From Pseudomonas sp. ERMR1:02 (GTDB taxonomy: Bacteria; Pseudomonadota; Gammaproteobacteria; Pseudomonadales; Pseudomonadaceae), in contig NZ_NKJI01000005.1 of NCBI RefSeq assembly GCF_002277815.1, positions 248,001-312,000 of the forward strand: 64,000 nt of DNA, written 5' to 3'. Under the pieces are notes generated by a model. It was not told the DNA's origin. It ran no database searches and worked only from the letters and a program-made list of their open reading frames with translations. Position 1 is the first letter of the stretch; the number at the start of each line of letters is the position of its first letter. The position numbers and the translations under genes are program-made. Of the stretch, positions 19,602 through 29,387 are shown one piece after another.

Positions 19602-21281
19602 CTAGCGCTCATGGACATAAGTACCCGGTGCTGCTTCACCTGCCGGATAAGCCTTATTGCCCAGCTTCGCCGGAGCCTTTTTCAGTTCACCGGAGCGCTC
19701 CGCCTGCCAGGCTTGCCAGTGCAGCCACCAGGAATCGGTGTGCTTGGTGGAGTTCTCTTGCCACTCCTCTGCACTGTCCTCCATTTCGGTGCTGGTCATG
19801 TAGCGGGATTTCGGATTGCCAGGCGGGTTCAGGATGCTCTGGATATGCCCGCTGCTCGACAGCACAAATTCAACCTTGCCGCCAAACAGCTGTGCCGACT
19901 TGTAGCAGGACTTCCACGGGGTGATGTGGTCGTTGGTGCCGGCCAGGGAAAAGATATCGGCCGTCACCTGCTTCAGGTCAATCGGCGTGCCGCACACTTC
20001 CAGTGCATCCGGGCGAATCAATGGGTTGTTTTTGAACAACTCGATGAGATCGCCATGGAACGCTGCCGGCAACCGAGTGGTGTCGTTGTTCCAGAACAGA
20101 ATGTCGAAAACCGGCGGTTCGTTGCCCAGCAAGTAGTTGTTGACCCAGTAGTTCCAGATCAGGTCGTTGGGGCGCATCCAGGCAAAGACTTTCGCCATGT
20201 CACGACCTTCCAGCACGCCGGCCTGATATGAATGGCGTTTGGCAGCTTCGAGGGTTTGCTCGTTGACAAAGAGGGCGACGTCGCTGTCCAGCGTGGTGTC
20301 GAGTACGCTTACCAGCAGGGTGAGGGCGTTGACCTTCTTCTCGCCGATCGCGGCGTAGTGGCCCAGCAGCGCGGTGCAGGTGATGCCGCCGGAGCAGGCA
20401 CCGAGCATGTTCACGTCTTTGCTGCCGGTGATGGCGGTGACCACGTCGACTGCTTCCTTGAGCGCTTCGATATAGGTCGACAGGCCCCACTCGCGCTGTT
20501 CCTTGGTCGGGTTGCGCCAGCTGACGATGAAGGTCTGCACGTTATTGCGCAGGCAGAAGCGCGCCAGGCTCTTGTCCGGGCTCAGGTCGAAAACGTAGAA
20601 CTTGTTGATCTGCGGCGGCACCACCAGCAGCGGACGCTCATGGACCTGTTCGGTGGTCGGCTTGTACTGGAGCAGCTCCAGCACATCGTTGCGAAAAACC
20701 ACCGCGCCTTCGGTTACGCCCAGGCTTTTGCCGACCTCGAACGCGCCCATGTTGACCTGGCTTGGCATGCCATTGTTGTGCACCAGATCCTTGGCCAGAT
20801 GCGAAAGACCGTCGAGCAGGCTTTTGCCGCCGGTTTCAAAGAAACGCTTGACCGCCGCCGGGTTGGCCGCGCTGTTGGTTGGGGCCATGGCTTCGGTCAT
20901 GAGGTTGATCACGAAGTGCCCGCGAGCGACGTCCTTGGCCGGGAGGTTGCTGTCGTCAATCCAGTCGTGGAGCTCCTTGCGCCACGCCAGGTAGGTTTGC
21001 AAATAACGTTTGTAGAGCGGGTTCTGGCTCCAGGCTGGATCGGCGAAACGACGGTCGTCGCTGGTCGGTTGCAGCTCGGATTTACCGAACAGCACGTTCT
21101 TGAGTTCAAGGCCGAAATGCGCGACATGCCTGGCGCTGTGTACTGGTTGTTTGATGGCCTGCCTGAGCACCATTCGAGCAGAAGACAGTAAATCCTTTCC
21201 ACGCAGCCCAACGACAGGATTCAGTCCCAAGGTGTTTTCCGAGGCCTGATACTTCAAGTCATCGTTATTCTGTTTACTCAT
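19602..21281 (-). CDS. phaC1: Class II PHA synthase 1
   Basis: The 559-residue medium-chain-length PHA synthase is intact. The catalytic triad sits at the standard positions: Cys296 in MLGACSGG, Asp451 in AGTNDHITPW and His479 in SSSGHIQSILNPPG. The N-terminal region (1-200) is the conserved class II domain. It is parallel to phaC2 over its whole length and can serve as the template that exposes the phaC2 frameshift. A sigma-54-like promoter and a stem-loop precede it. It is the first gene of the pha operon. Confidence 0.97.
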   Translation of the reverse strand: MSKQNNDDLKYQASENTLGLNPVVGLRGKDLLSSARMVLRQAIKQPVHSARHVAHFGLELKNVLFGKSELQPTSDDRRFADPAWSQNPLYKRYLQTYLAWRKELHDWIDDSNLPAKDVARGHFVINLMTEAMAPTNSAANPAAVKRFFETGGKSLLDGLSHLAKDLVHNNGMPSQVNMGAFEVGKSLGVTEGAVVFRNDVLELLQYKPTTEQVHERPLLVVPPQINKFYVFDLSPDKSLARFCLRNNVQTFIVSWRNPTKEQREWGLSTYIEALKEAVDVVTAITGSKDVNMLGACSGGITCTALLGHYAAIGEKKVNALTLLVSVLDTTLDSDVALFVNEQTLEAAKRHSYQAGVLEGRDMAKVFAWMRPNDLIWNYWVNNYLLGNEPPVFDILFWNNDTTRLPAAFHGDLIELFKNNPLIRPDALEVCGTPIDLKQVTADIFSLAGTNDHITPWKSCYKSAQLFGGKVEFVLSSSGHIQSILNPPGNPKSRYMTSTEMEDSAEEWQENSTKHTDSWWLHWQAWQAERSGELKKAPAKLGNKAYPAGEAAPGTYVHER

Positions 21282-21309
21282 CTACGACGCTCCAATGTCC
21301 TGAGACGAG

Positions 21310-21351
21310 TACCTGGGGCCTGCTGTGTAGCAACACAGCAAATGCCAGGTA
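21310..21351 (-). promoter_or_regulatory. Stem-loop in the presumed phaC1 leader
   Basis: Two nested inverted repeats: an outer TACCTGG/CCAGGTA pair (21310-21316 with 21345-21351) and an inner TGCTGTG/CACAGCA (21321-21327 with 21334-21340). It lies 29 bases upstream of the phaC1 ATG, inside the RNA that would start from the sigma-54-like site. It could be a regulator-binding palindrome or an RNA hairpin; the sequence does not decide which. Confidence 0.5.
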
Positions 21352-21407
21352 CTACTGCTCGGGTGACCGTTAATTCTGCATCGCTGCTTTTAGTTCGCAG
21401 AGAGCAC

Positions 21408-21423
21408 TGCAGGGAACTTGCCA
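21408..21423 (-). promoter_or_regulatory. Candidate sigma-54 promoter of phaC1
   Basis: On the minus strand the sequence reads TGGCAAGTTCCCTGCA, with GG and GC exactly ten bases apart, close to the TGGCACG-N4-TTGCA consensus. Transcription would start near 21398, giving a leader of about 117 bases. A putative sigma-54 site upstream of phaC1 has been described for P. aeruginosa. No upstream enhancer could be recognised by eye. Confidence 0.5.
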
Positions 21424-21540
21424 GCTCCATTGGTTACCCGAGTTTAATTTTTTTCGCAAGCAGGCCAATCGCTGACCATTCGGCCAAGCATTCAAACAGA
21501 TGGAATTAGAAAATGCCCTCTAAAGAACAAGAGGTGCATG

Positions 21541-21918
21541 CTAGAGCATCAGCTTGACGACAGATTCGTTCGGATCGCGGCTTTTACCAGCGGCTTTGAG
21601 CTCGGCCAGATAATCCTCCCAGAGTGCGTCATAACGTCGCCCCAGTTCGTAGAGGTATTCCCAAGTGAACAGGCCGCTGTCGTGGCCGTCGTCGAAGGTC
21701 AATTTCAGTGCGTACTGACCGGCCGGTTCTACCTTGGCCAGGCCTACGTTGATCTTGCCAAATTGCAGGATAGGTTTGCCGTGGCCCTGGACCTCGGCGG
21801 AAGGAGAGTGCACGCGCAGGAACTCGGCGGGCAGGGTGTATTCCTCGCCGGACGCGTACTTGAGCGACAGGGTTTTCGAGGCTTTGTGCAGTTTGATGTC
21901 GGTGGGGAGTTGGATCAT
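21541..21918 (-). CDS. DUF971 domain protein
   Basis: The 125-residue protein resembles the N-terminal domain of gamma-butyrobetaine hydroxylase (DUF971), with PTDIKLHKASKTLSLKYASG and FDDGHDSGLFTWEYLYELG. The GHDSGLFTWEYL motif is typical of the small stand-alone family often found beside hslUV. Function is unknown to me. The open frame runs upstream to 21993 through a REP sequence, so the ATG at 21918 is taken as the start. It is downstream of hslU, with a REP pair between. Confidence 0.85.
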   Translation of the reverse strand: MIQLPTDIKLHKASKTLSLKYASGEEYTLPAEFLRVHSPSAEVQGHGKPILQFGKINVGLAKVEPAGQYALKLTFDDGHDSGLFTWEYLYELGRRYDALWEDYLAELKAAGKSRDPNESVVKLML

Positions 21919-21946
21919 GGCCAAAGTTCCGCTGGGGATGGAACCC

Positions 21947-22046
21947 TGTAGGAGCGAGCAGGCTCGCGATGGAATATCAGGCGACGCGGGCATTCAGACA
22001 GCCCGCGTCATCGTTGACCTCCATCGCGAGCTTGCTCGCTCCTACA
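21947..22046. repeat. Paired REP element, GCTCGCGATGG subtype
   Basis: TGTAGGAGCGAGCAGGCTCG and the inverted CGCGAGCTTGCTCGCTCCTACA, with a longer centre of about 55 bases containing GCGGGCATTCAGACAGCCCGC. The same subtype is at 54149, 58358 and 63841. It lies between hslU and the DUF971 gene. Confidence 0.87.
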
Positions 22047-22054
22047 GGTCTGGC

Positions 22055-23392
22055 TTACAGGATATAACGGGACAGGTCTTCGTTCTGCGCCAATTCGCCC
22101 AGGTGGCTGTTGACGTAGTCGGCGTCGATCAGGATCGCCTTGTCATCGTGGACGCTGGCCAGGTCGCCGGCGCTGAACGACACCTCTTCGAGCAGGCGCT
22201 CAAGCAGGGTGTGCAGACGACGAGCGCCGATGTTTTCGGTTTTTTCGTTGACCTGCCAGGCGATCTCCGCGATGCGTTTGATACCGTCCGGCTGGAACTC
22301 GATGGTCAGGCCTTCGGTTTTCAGCAATGCGCAATATTGCTCGGTGAGCGAAGCGTGCGGCTCGCTGAGAATGCGCTCGAAGTCTTGTGGGGACAGAGCC
22401 TTGAGTTCAACGCGAATCGGCAGGCGACCTTGCAACTCCGGCACCAGGTCGCTCGGTTTGCTCAGGTGGAAGGCACCGGAAGCAATGAACAGGATGTGGT
22501 CGGTCTTGACCATACCCAGTTTGGTGTTGACGGTGCAGCCTTCGATCAGCGGCAGCAAGTCGCGTTGCACGCCCTCGCGGGACACATCGGCACCGCCGAC
22601 ATTGCCGCGCTTGGCGACTTTGTCGATTTCGTCGATGAACACGATGCCGTGCTGTTCGACGGCTTCCAGCGCCTTGGCCTTCAGCTCTTCATCGTTGACC
22701 AGCCGGCCGGCTTCTTCATCACGCACCAGTTTCAGCGCTTCCTTGACCTTGAGCTTGCGGCTCTTGCGTTTGCCCTTGCCCATGTTGGCGAACAGGCTCT
22801 GCAACTGGTTGGTCATTTCTTCCATGCCCGGTGGCGCGGAGATATCAACGCCGGCCATTTCGGCGACTTCGATTTCGATTTCCTTGTCGTCCAACTGGCC
22901 TTCACGCAAGCGCTTACGGAACAGCTGACGGGTATTGGAATCGGACGTCGGGGCGTCGTCGTTGCTGAAACCCATGCGTGCCGGTGGCAGCAGCGCGTCG
23001 AGGATGCGCTCTTCAGCGGCGTCTTCGGCGCGATGGCGAACCTTGGTGATTTCCTGTTCGCGCAGCAGCTTGATCGCTGCATCGGCCAGGTCACGAATGA
23101 TCGATTCGACGTCACGGCCGACGTAGCCGACTTCAGTGAACTTGGTAGCTTCGACCTTGATGAACGGTGCGTTGGCCAGCTTGGCCAGGCGACGGGCGAT
23201 CTCGGTTTTACCGACACCGGTCGGGCCGATCATCAAGATGTTTTTCGGGGTCACTTCAACGCGCAGCTCTTCAGGCAGCTGCATCCGGCGCCAGCGATTG
23301 CGCAGGGCAATGGCGACGGCGCGCTTGGCATCGTCCTGGCCGATGATATGGCGATTGAGTTCGTGGACGATTTCACGGGGAGTCATGGACAT
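22055..23392 (-). CDS. hslU: ATP-dependent protease ATPase subunit HslU
   Basis: The 445-residue AAA+ unfoldase feeds substrates to the HslV peptidase. Walker A is GPTGVGKTE (near residue 57) and Walker B is [10 protein letters not shown] (near 250). The intermediate I-domain (about 110-230) carries a Lys/Arg-rich [13 protein letters not shown] stretch. Sensor motifs are present, and the C-terminus ends DLSRYIL, the tail that inserts into HslV. It follows hslV by 53 bases. Confidence 0.97.
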   Translation of the reverse strand: MSMTPREIVHELNRHIIGQDDAKRAVAIALRNRWRRMQLPEELRVEVTPKNILMIGPTGVGKTEIARRLAKLANAPFIKVEATKFTEVGYVGRDVESIIRDLADAAIKLLREQEITKVRHRAEDAAEERILDALLPPARMGFSNDDAPTSDSNTRQLFRKRLREGQLDDKEIEIEVAEMAGVDISAPPGMEEMTNQLQSLFANMGKGKRKSRKLKVKEALKLVRDEEAGRLVNDEELKAKALEAVEQHGIVFIDEIDKVAKRGNVGGADVSREGVQRDLLPLIEGCTVNTKLGMVKTDHILFIASGAFHLSKPSDLVPELQGRLPIRVELKALSPQDFERILSEPHASLTEQYCALLKTEGLTIEFQPDGIKRIAEIAWQVNEKTENIGARRLHTLLERLLEEVSFSAGDLASVHDDKAILIDADYVNSHLGELAQNEDLSRYIL

Positions 23393-23445
23393 AATATTTG
23401 ACGGACCTTAAACAAGATTAGTCGTGGCGTGCGGCCGAAACAGAC

Positions 23446-23985
23446 TTACTCGTCGCCTTTGGCGCAGTCCTGCTCCTCAATGGTCTGGGTGTGGTTGGTG
23501 AATACGCAGATGTCGCCGGCGATGCCGAGAGCGGTCTCGACGATTTCCCGGGCCGACAGGTCAGTTTTCTTCAGTAGCGCGCTGGCGGCAGCCTGGGCAT
23601 AAGCGCCACCGGAGCCCATGGCGATCAGGCCGTTTTCAGGCTCGACCACATCGCCATTGCCCGTGATGATCAGCGAGGCGTCCTTGTTGGCGACTGCGAG
23701 CATGGCTTCGAGGCGGCTCAGGGTGCGGTCGGTGCGCCATTCTTTTGCGAGTTCGACGGCGGCGCGAACCAGGTGGCCCTGATGTTTCTCCAGTTGACCC
23801 TCGAAACGTTCGAAAAGGGTAAAGGCGTCAGCCGTGGCGCCGGCAAAACCGGCGAGGACTTCGCCGTGGTATAGGCGACGAACCTTCTTGGCGTTGCCTT
23901 TCATCACGGTATTGCCGAGAGAAACCTGGCCGTCGCCGCCCATGACGACTTTGCCGTGGCGGCGAACTGAAACGATGGTGGTCAA
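23446..23985 (-). CDS. hslV: ATP-dependent protease subunit HslV
   Basis: This threonine peptidase of the HslUV complex is a 179-residue proteasome-like beta fold. The start is taken as the TTG at 23985 because removal of the initiator Met then exposes Thr1 ([19 protein letters not shown]), the catalytic nucleophile. GGAGAC lies upstream at ribosome-binding distance. The longer open frame to 24033 would bury Thr1 and is rejected. The [20 protein letters not shown] and [13 protein letters not shown] motifs are family-typical. It is first in hslVU. Confidence 0.94.
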   Translation of the reverse strand: MTTIVSVRRHGKVVMGGDGQVSLGNTVMKGNAKKVRRLYHGEVLAGFAGATADAFTLFERFEGQLEKHQGHLVRAAVELAKEWRTDRTLSRLEAMLAVANKDASLIITGNGDVVEPENGLIAMGSGGAYAQAAASALLKKTDLSAREIVETALGIAGDICVFTNHTQTIEEQDCAKGDE

Positions 23986-24122
23986 GGGAAGAGTCTCCAC
24001 GCAGCGGGGCGAAAATGCCTTATGCCAACACATATGGGGGTGGTGGAGAGGATTTCAACTGTGGGGCGCGAGAGGGGACGAGTGGTGTTTGGCGGGGAAT
24101 GAGGTGTTAACTGTTCTGACGC

Positions 24123-24190
24123 CTTCGCGGGCAAGCCTCGCTCCTGCAGGATGTGGGTGATCCCTGTAGGAGCGAGGCTTGCCCGCGAAG
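24123..24190. repeat. Paired REP element
   Basis: CTTCGCGGGCAAGCCTCGCTCC and inverted GGAGCGAGGCTTGCCCGCGAAG, with about 24 bases between the arms. It lies between the SPOR-protein stop and hslV. Confidence 0.88.
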
Positions 24191-24216
24191 AACGATAACG
24201 CGGTGTCTCTGGGGAA

Positions 24217-24927
24217 TCAGCGGCTTTGGCGCTGTTGTAACAACAAATTGCTGAACCCGGCCCCGGCCAGTTGTTTCTGCGCGGTGGTCAGTTGTTCACG
24301 GTTGCTGAACGGACCTACCAATACCCGATACCAGGTTTCGTCTTTCACGGTGCCGGACTCAACCGCCACCGCCTGGCCGAGCAGGATGATCTGCGCCCGT
24401 ACCTTGTCTGCATCAGTCTGTTTGCGGAACGAACCGGCCTGCAGGAAGAACTTGGTCACCGGTGCGGCTTTGGTGACGGGGGGCGCTGGCGGTGGCGTAA
24501 TCCCCGCCAGGGCTGCCTGGGCGCGGGCGGTGTCGATCTTCGCCGCTTCCGCCGGGGTAACCGGCGTGGTCGGAATGGCCGGCACTTGTGGCGTCGGCAG
24601 GGTTTTTTCCGGAACGGCGTCCGGCGGCACGATAACTTCCGATTCCGGCAGCAAAGTGTAGAAGTCGTACTTCGGCTTCACAGGTTGCGTCGGGCTCGGC
24701 GGGGTCTTGTTGGCCTCGGCGATCTTGCTGGCTTTCTGTTGCTGCTCCACCTTCTCGCGTTTGACCGTTTCGCTGCCCTTGCCCGGCTCCAGCTTCATCA
24801 GGAATACGATGAAAGCACCGACCGTCAGGCCGATGGCCATCCATAGCCAACCTGGAATCGGTTGCTTCGCTGGAGCTTGGTAACGGCTGGCGCCACGCTT
24901 GGGTGCAGGTTTTTTCTTGGCAGCCAA
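24217..24927 (-). CDS. SPOR domain protein, FtsN-like
   Basis: The 236-residue bitopic protein has a basic cytoplasmic start (AAKKKPAPKRGASRY), one membrane helix at about 25-45 (WLWMAIGLTVGAFIVFLMKL), a Pro/Thr-rich periplasmic linker (about 75-150) and a C-terminal SPOR domain (about 158-232, FFLQAGSFRKQTDADKVRAQ). SPOR domains bind denuded septal peptidoglycan. The layout is that of the division activator FtsN, and the position directly after argS is where Pseudomonas ftsN-like genes lie. It is 1 base downstream of the argS stop. Confidence 0.85.
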   Translation of the reverse strand: MAAKKKPAPKRGASRYQAPAKQPIPGWLWMAIGLTVGAFIVFLMKLEPGKGSETVKREKVEQQQKASKIAEANKTPPSPTQPVKPKYDFYTLLPESEVIVPPDAVPEKTLPTPQVPAIPTTPVTPAEAAKIDTARAQAALAGITPPPAPPVTKAAPVTKFFLQAGSFRKQTDADKVRAQIILLGQAVAVESGTVKDETWYRVLVGPFSNREQLTTAQKQLAGAGFSNLLLQQRQSR

Positions 24928-24928
24928 C

Positions 24929-26665
24929 TTACATACGCTCCAGAGTTTCCAGGCCCAAGAGTTCCAGGCCTTGCTTGAGAGTGCGGCCGGTGAGCGCGGC
25001 GAGGCGCAGGCGGCTCTGCATTTGTTCCGGGGTGTCGGCGGCGAGGATCGGGCAGTTCTCGTAGAAGCTGGAGAACAGGCCGGCGACGTCGTACAGATAA
25101 GTGCAGAGAGTGTGTGGCGTGCCTTTTTCGGACACGTTGTTCAGCACTTCGCCCAACTGAGCGAGTTTCGCGGCCAGTTCGTGTTCGTGTGGTGCCTCGA
25201 GAACGATTTGGCCTTCGACCTCACTGAAGTCCTTGCCGAGCTTGCGGAACACGCCAGCCACACGGGTGTAGGCGTACAGCAGGTACGGCGCGGTATTGCC
25301 TTCGAAGTTCAGCATCAGGTCGAAGTTGAAGCTGTAGTCGCTCGTGCGGTGCTTGGACAGGTCGGCGTACTTCACCGCGCCGATGCCCACGACCTTGGCG
25401 ATGTTGCGCAGATCGGCTTCGGCCAGCTCCGGGTTCTTGTCCTTCACCAGGGTGTAGGCGCGTTCCTGGGCTTCGGTCAGCAGGTCGATCAGCTTCACGG
25501 TGCCGCCGTCCCGGGTCTTGAACGGGCGGCCATCGGCGCCGTTCATGGTGCCGAAGCCCATGTGTTCCATTTCCATCGGGTGCGTCACGAAGCCGGCCTT
25601 GCGCGCCACGGCGAAGACTTGCTGGAAGTGCAGGGCCTGACGCTGGTCGACGAAGTACAGCGCGCGATCGGCCTTGAGCTTGCCGCTGCGGTAGCGAACG
25701 GCGGCCAGGTCGGTGGTGGCGTAGAGGTAGCCGCCATCAGCCTTGACGATGATCACCGGCAGCGGGTCGCCGTCGGCGTTCTTGAATTCGTCGAGGAACA
25801 CGCACTGGGCACCGTTGCTCTCGACCAGCATGCCAGCGGCCTTGAGGTCGTTGACCACGTTGATCAGGTCGTCGTTGTAGGCGCTCTCGCCCATTACGTC
25901 GGCCATGGTCAGCTTGACGTTGAGTAGTTCGTAGATTTTCTGGCAGTGGGACAGCGAGATGTCCTTGAACTTGGTCCACAGCGCCAGGCAATCGGCATCG
26001 CCGGCCTGCAGCTTGACCACCAGGCCACGTGCGCGGTCGGCGAACTCTTCGGATTCGTCGAAACGCTGCTTGGCGGCGCGGTAGAAGTTTTCCAGGTCCG
26101 ACAGTTCGTCGCTGGTGATCGGGTTTTCCTGCAGGTAGGCCATCAGCATGCCGAACTGGGTACCCCAGTCGCCGACGTGGTTCTGACGGATTACTTCGTC
26201 GCCGAGGAACTCCAGAACGCGAGCCACTCCGTCGCCGATAATGGTCGAGCGTAAGTGGCCGACGTGCATTTCTTTGGCCAGGTTCGGTGCGGACAGGTCG
26301 ACAACAGTGCGCTGCACCGGGCCGGCCTTGCGCACGCCGATGTGCTCGTCGGCCAAAGCGGCGTCGAGGCGAGTAGCCAAGGCCTGGGTGTTCTGGAAGA
26401 AGTTCAGGAAGCCAGGGCCGGCGATTTCGGTCTTGGTGACGTTTTCGTCAGCAGGCAGAGCAGCGATGATTTTTTCCGCCAAGTCGCGTGGCTTCATGCC
26501 GGCCGGTTTGGCCAGCATCATGGCGATGTTGCTGGCGAAGTCGCCGTTCTTCTTGTCACGAGAGTTTTCAACCTGGATCGCCGGCGACAGGCCTTCAGGC
26601 AACACACCTTCGTTGACGAGTTGGGTGATGGCTTGTTGGATCAGCTGGCGAATGGTGTCTTTCAT
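24929..26665 (-). CDS. argS: Arginyl-tRNA synthetase
   Basis: The 578-residue class Ia synthetase charges tRNA-Arg. It has an N-terminal additional domain (about 1-110) and the HIGH-type motif as [14 protein letters not shown] (near residue 130). The Rossmann core has no canonical KMSKS, as in many ArgRS; the position reads [14 protein letters not shown]. The anticodon-binding C-terminal domain ends LGLETLERM. The frame is open upstream to 26809, and the ATG at 26665 gives the family start [12 protein letters not shown]. The FtsN-like gene follows it. Confidence 0.97.
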   Translation of the reverse strand: MKDTIRQLIQQAITQLVNEGVLPEGLSPAIQVENSRDKKNGDFASNIAMMLAKPAGMKPRDLAEKIIAALPADENVTKTEIAGPGFLNFFQNTQALATRLDAALADEHIGVRKAGPVQRTVVDLSAPNLAKEMHVGHLRSTIIGDGVARVLEFLGDEVIRQNHVGDWGTQFGMLMAYLQENPITSDELSDLENFYRAAKQRFDESEEFADRARGLVVKLQAGDADCLALWTKFKDISLSHCQKIYELLNVKLTMADVMGESAYNDDLINVVNDLKAAGMLVESNGAQCVFLDEFKNADGDPLPVIIVKADGGYLYATTDLAAVRYRSGKLKADRALYFVDQRQALHFQQVFAVARKAGFVTHPMEMEHMGFGTMNGADGRPFKTRDGGTVKLIDLLTEAQERAYTLVKDKNPELAEADLRNIAKVVGIGAVKYADLSKHRTSDYSFNFDLMLNFEGNTAPYLLYAYTRVAGVFRKLGKDFSEVEGQIVLEAPHEHELAAKLAQLGEVLNNVSEKGTPHTLCTYLYDVAGLFSSFYENCPILAADTPEQMQSRLRLAALTGRTLKQGLELLGLETLERM

Positions 26666-26797
26666 GGTCTTCTCTTTCAACCGCAGGCGCGGCGGCGCTT
26701 CGATGCGCTGGTGGAAAAACTGGGCATTATCCGTTGCGAAGGCGGGCTTGCCAACTATAGCGGGCAGGTTATGGATATGTGGTGACAAATCGGGCCC

Positions 26798-26865
26798 CTT
26801 CGCGGGCAAGCCTCGCTCCTACAGGAATTGTGTGATCCCTGTAGGAGCGAGGCTTGCCCGCGAAG
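26798..26865. repeat. Paired REP element
   Basis: CTTCGCGGGCAAGCCTCGCTCC and inverted GGAGCGAGGCTTGCCCGCGAAG. It lies between priA and argS and is almost the same sequence as the pairs at 24123, 31975 and 49279. Confidence 0.88.
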
Positions 26866-26877
26866 GCGATCTTTAAA

Positions 26878-29097
26878 TCAATACAAATCGACCGGGTCGA
26901 CATCCAAAGACCAGCGCACCGCTCGCCCGCTCGGCATTTGCTCCAGCACCAACAACCAACTGGCAAGCAACCGATGCAAAGGCGCCCGGGCCGTAGCCTG
27001 CAACAATAGCTGCGCACGATAGCGACCGGCCCGGCGTTCCATCGGCGCGGGCACCGGCCCGAGCAATTCAATGCCGGTCAGATTATGTTCGGCCAGTAAA
27101 CGCTCGGCCTCGCTGCACGCCTCATCGAGAAAGCCTTCGGCCTGACCCGGTTTGTGCGCTTCAGCCCGCAGCAGCGCCAGATGCGCAAATGGCGGCAGGC
27201 CCGCCGCGCGACGTTCACTCAAGGCCTGTTCGGCAAAGGCGAAATAGCCCTGCTCGGTCAATTGCACCAGCAGCGGATGGTCGGCCAGATGCGTCTGGAT
27301 GATCACTTTGCCGGGTTCTTCCGCCCTGCCGGCGCGTCCGGCGACCTGGACGATCAGTTGCGCCATGCGCTCGCTGGCGCGGAAGTCGCCGGAGAACAGC
27401 CCGCCGTCGGCATCGAGGATCGACACCAGAGTTACCCGTGGAAAGTGGTGGCCTTTGGCGAGCATTTGCGTGCCCACCAGAATGCACGGCTGACCCTTTT
27501 GAATGGTCGCGAACAATTGGTTCATCGCGTCCTTGCGCGATGTGCTGTCGCGGTCGACCCGCAACACCGGGTAGTCCGGAAATAGAATCCCCAGGCGCTC
27601 CTCGGCCCGTTCGGTGCCGGCTCCTACCGGACGCAAATCGACCTTGTTGCACTTCGGGCACTGGCGCGGCACGCGTTCGACATAGCCGCAATGGTGACAC
27701 CTCAGTTCGCCATAGCGCTGATGCACGGTCATGCGCGCATCGCAGCGCTGGCATTCGGACATCCAGCCGCAGTCGTGACAAAGAAGAGTCGGGGCAAAGC
27801 CGCGGCGATTGAGGAACACCAGGACTTGCTGGCCGGCAGCCAGGGTCTGGCCGATGGCTTGTTGCATCGGCCCGGAAATCCCGCTGTCCAGCGGACGGCT
27901 TTTCACGTCCAGGCGCAGGAAACGAGGTTGCTTGGCACCCCCGGCGCGTTCGTTCAGTCGCAGGAGGCCATAACGGCCGGTGTAGGCGTTTTGCAGGCTT
28001 TCCAGTGATGGAGTGGCCGAGCCGAGCACTATGGGAATGTTTTCCTGCCGGGCGCGAACCAGCGCAAGATCCCGGGCGTGATAGCGCAGGCCTTCCTGCT
28101 GCTTATAAGAGCCGTCGTGCTCTTCATCGATGATGATCAGCCCCGGGTTTTTCATCGGTGTGAACAGCGCCGAGCGGGTGCCGATAATGATGTCGGCCTC
28201 GCCATCGCGGGCCGCGAGCCAGGCTTCGAGGCGCTCACGATCATTGACCGCCGAGTGGATCAGCGCGATGCGCGCATTGAAGCGTTGCTCGAAGCGCGCC
28301 AGGGTTTGCGGGCCCAGGTTGATTTCCGGGATCAGCACCAACGCCTGTTTGCCGGCCTCCAGGGTTTCGCGAATTAGCTGCAAATACACTTCGGTCTTGC
28401 CGCTGCCGGTGACGCCGGCCAGCAGGAACGCGTGATAACTGTCGAAGCCCGCACGAATCGCTTCATAGGCGGCGCGTTGCTCGGGGTTGAGCGGCAACTC
28501 CGGCTGGGCCAGCCAGTGTTCGTGGCGGGCTCCGGGAGGATGCTTGCGAACCTCGACTTGCACCAGATCCTTGGCCAGCAACAGGTCGAGGCTGTCTTTG
28601 CTCAGCATCAGCTTGTTCAGCAGTTGATGGGCGACGCCATGGGGATGTTGGGCCAGCGTCGCCAGCGCTTCACGCTGACGCGGGGCGCGGGCGATGCGCG
28701 GATCATCGAGACTGGCGCCAGGGGCGGCAGACCAGAAGCGTTCCTGGCGTGCTTCTGCCAACTCGCCCTGACGCAGCAACACCGGCAGCGCCCAGCTCAG
28801 GGTGTCGCCGAGACTGTGCTGGTAATACTGGGATGTCCACAGGCACAGCTTGAACAGCGCGGGTGGTAGCGGTGGCGTGGCATCGAGCAGAGCCAGGGCC
28901 GGCTTGAGTTTTTCCGCCGGGACTTCGCTGGTGTCGGTGACTTCCACCAGAATCCCGATCATCTCGCGCCGGCCGAATGGCACTCGCAGGCGCATGCCGG
29001 GGTGTAGCTGGGCGCGCAGGACGCCGGCCGGCGCTCGGTAGTCGAACAGGCGGCGCAGTGGCGAAGGCAGGGCTAGGCGCAGAATGGCGTCGGGCAC
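26878..29097 (-). CDS. priA: Primosomal protein N' (replication restart helicase)
   Basis: The 739-residue superfamily 2 helicase reloads the replisome at stalled forks. The N-terminal DNA-binding domain (1-200) is followed by Walker A GVTGSGKTEV (near 230) and DEEHD (near 323). A zinc-binding cysteine cluster follows (CHDCGWMSECQRCD, CHHCGYVERVPRQCPKC, about 440-480), then the C-terminal helicase lobe with AGRAGRAEEPG. It is monocistronic on the minus strand. Confidence 0.96.
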   Translation of the reverse strand: MPDAILRLALPSPLRRLFDYRAPAGVLRAQLHPGMRLRVPFGRREMIGILVEVTDTSEVPAEKLKPALALLDATPPLPPALFKLCLWTSQYYQHSLGDTLSWALPVLLRQGELAEARQERFWSAAPGASLDDPRIARAPRQREALATLAQHPHGVAHQLLNKLMLSKDSLDLLLAKDLVQVEVRKHPPGARHEHWLAQPELPLNPEQRAAYEAIRAGFDSYHAFLLAGVTGSGKTEVYLQLIRETLEAGKQALVLIPEINLGPQTLARFEQRFNARIALIHSAVNDRERLEAWLAARDGEADIIIGTRSALFTPMKNPGLIIIDEEHDGSYKQQEGLRYHARDLALVRARQENIPIVLGSATPSLESLQNAYTGRYGLLRLNERAGGAKQPRFLRLDVKSRPLDSGISGPMQQAIGQTLAAGQQVLVFLNRRGFAPTLLCHDCGWMSECQRCDARMTVHQRYGELRCHHCGYVERVPRQCPKCNKVDLRPVGAGTERAEERLGILFPDYPVLRVDRDSTSRKDAMNQLFATIQKGQPCILVGTQMLAKGHHFPRVTLVSILDADGGLFSGDFRASERMAQLIVQVAGRAGRAEEPGKVIIQTHLADHPLLVQLTEQGYFAFAEQALSERRAAGLPPFAHLALLRAEAHKPGQAEGFLDEACSEAERLLAEHNLTGIELLGPVPAPMERRAGRYRAQLLLQATARAPLHRLLASWLLVLEQMPSGRAVRWSLDVDPVDLY

Positions 29098-29148
29098 GCG
29101 GTGGGATCTCGATAAGCGGGCAATAAATGAAGGGAAGGAAACATAACC

Positions 29149-29237
29149 TGTGGGAGCGGGCTTGTTCGCGAAAGCGGTGTCTCAGTCACTGAGAGGTTGA
29201 ATGTTACGGCCTCTTCGCGAGCAAGCCCGCTCCCACA
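29149..29237. repeat. Paired REP element, GGGAGCGGGCTTG subtype
   Basis: TGTGGGAGCGGGCTTGTTCGCG and inverted CGCGAGCAAGCCCGCTCCCACA. It lies in the 290-base divergent gap between priA and rpmE. Confidence 0.88.
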
Positions 29238-29289
29238 AGGATCGCGCTTAAGGGCGGGAGCCTAGCAGACGGTCGGTCTCAGTGACAGC

Positions 29290-29317
29290 TTGCGTGATCA
29301 GGATTGTCTGGTAGAAT
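29290..29317 (+). promoter_or_regulatory. Candidate rpmE promoter
   Basis: The -35-like TTGCGT (29290-29295) and -10 TAGAAT (29312-29317) are separated by 16 bases, about 70 bases upstream of rpmE. The -10 is good and the -35 is moderate. Confidence 0.5.
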
Positions 29318-29331
29318 CCGCGGCCTAATTA

Positions 29332-29368
29332 CGTGCGGTATTCAACAATAGTGTTGGGTGGCGGCACG
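29332..29368 (+). promoter_or_regulatory. rpmE: Structured leader of rpmE (possible L31 autoregulatory leader)
   Basis: The stem CGTGC/GCACG (29332-29336 with 29364-29368) encloses a hairpin CAACA-ATAG-TGTTG (29343-29356) and lies 19 bases before the rpmE start. L31 leaders are a known class of ribosomal-protein leader. Whether this one belongs to that class is inference from position and shape. Confidence 0.45.
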
Positions 29369-29387
29369 CTAGCCCGAGGAAGACACC

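Noticed and set aside
21310..21351. Compact nested stem-loop considered as a tRNA or tRNA-like element
   Set aside because: Too short (42 bases), with no T-loop or CCA-end features.
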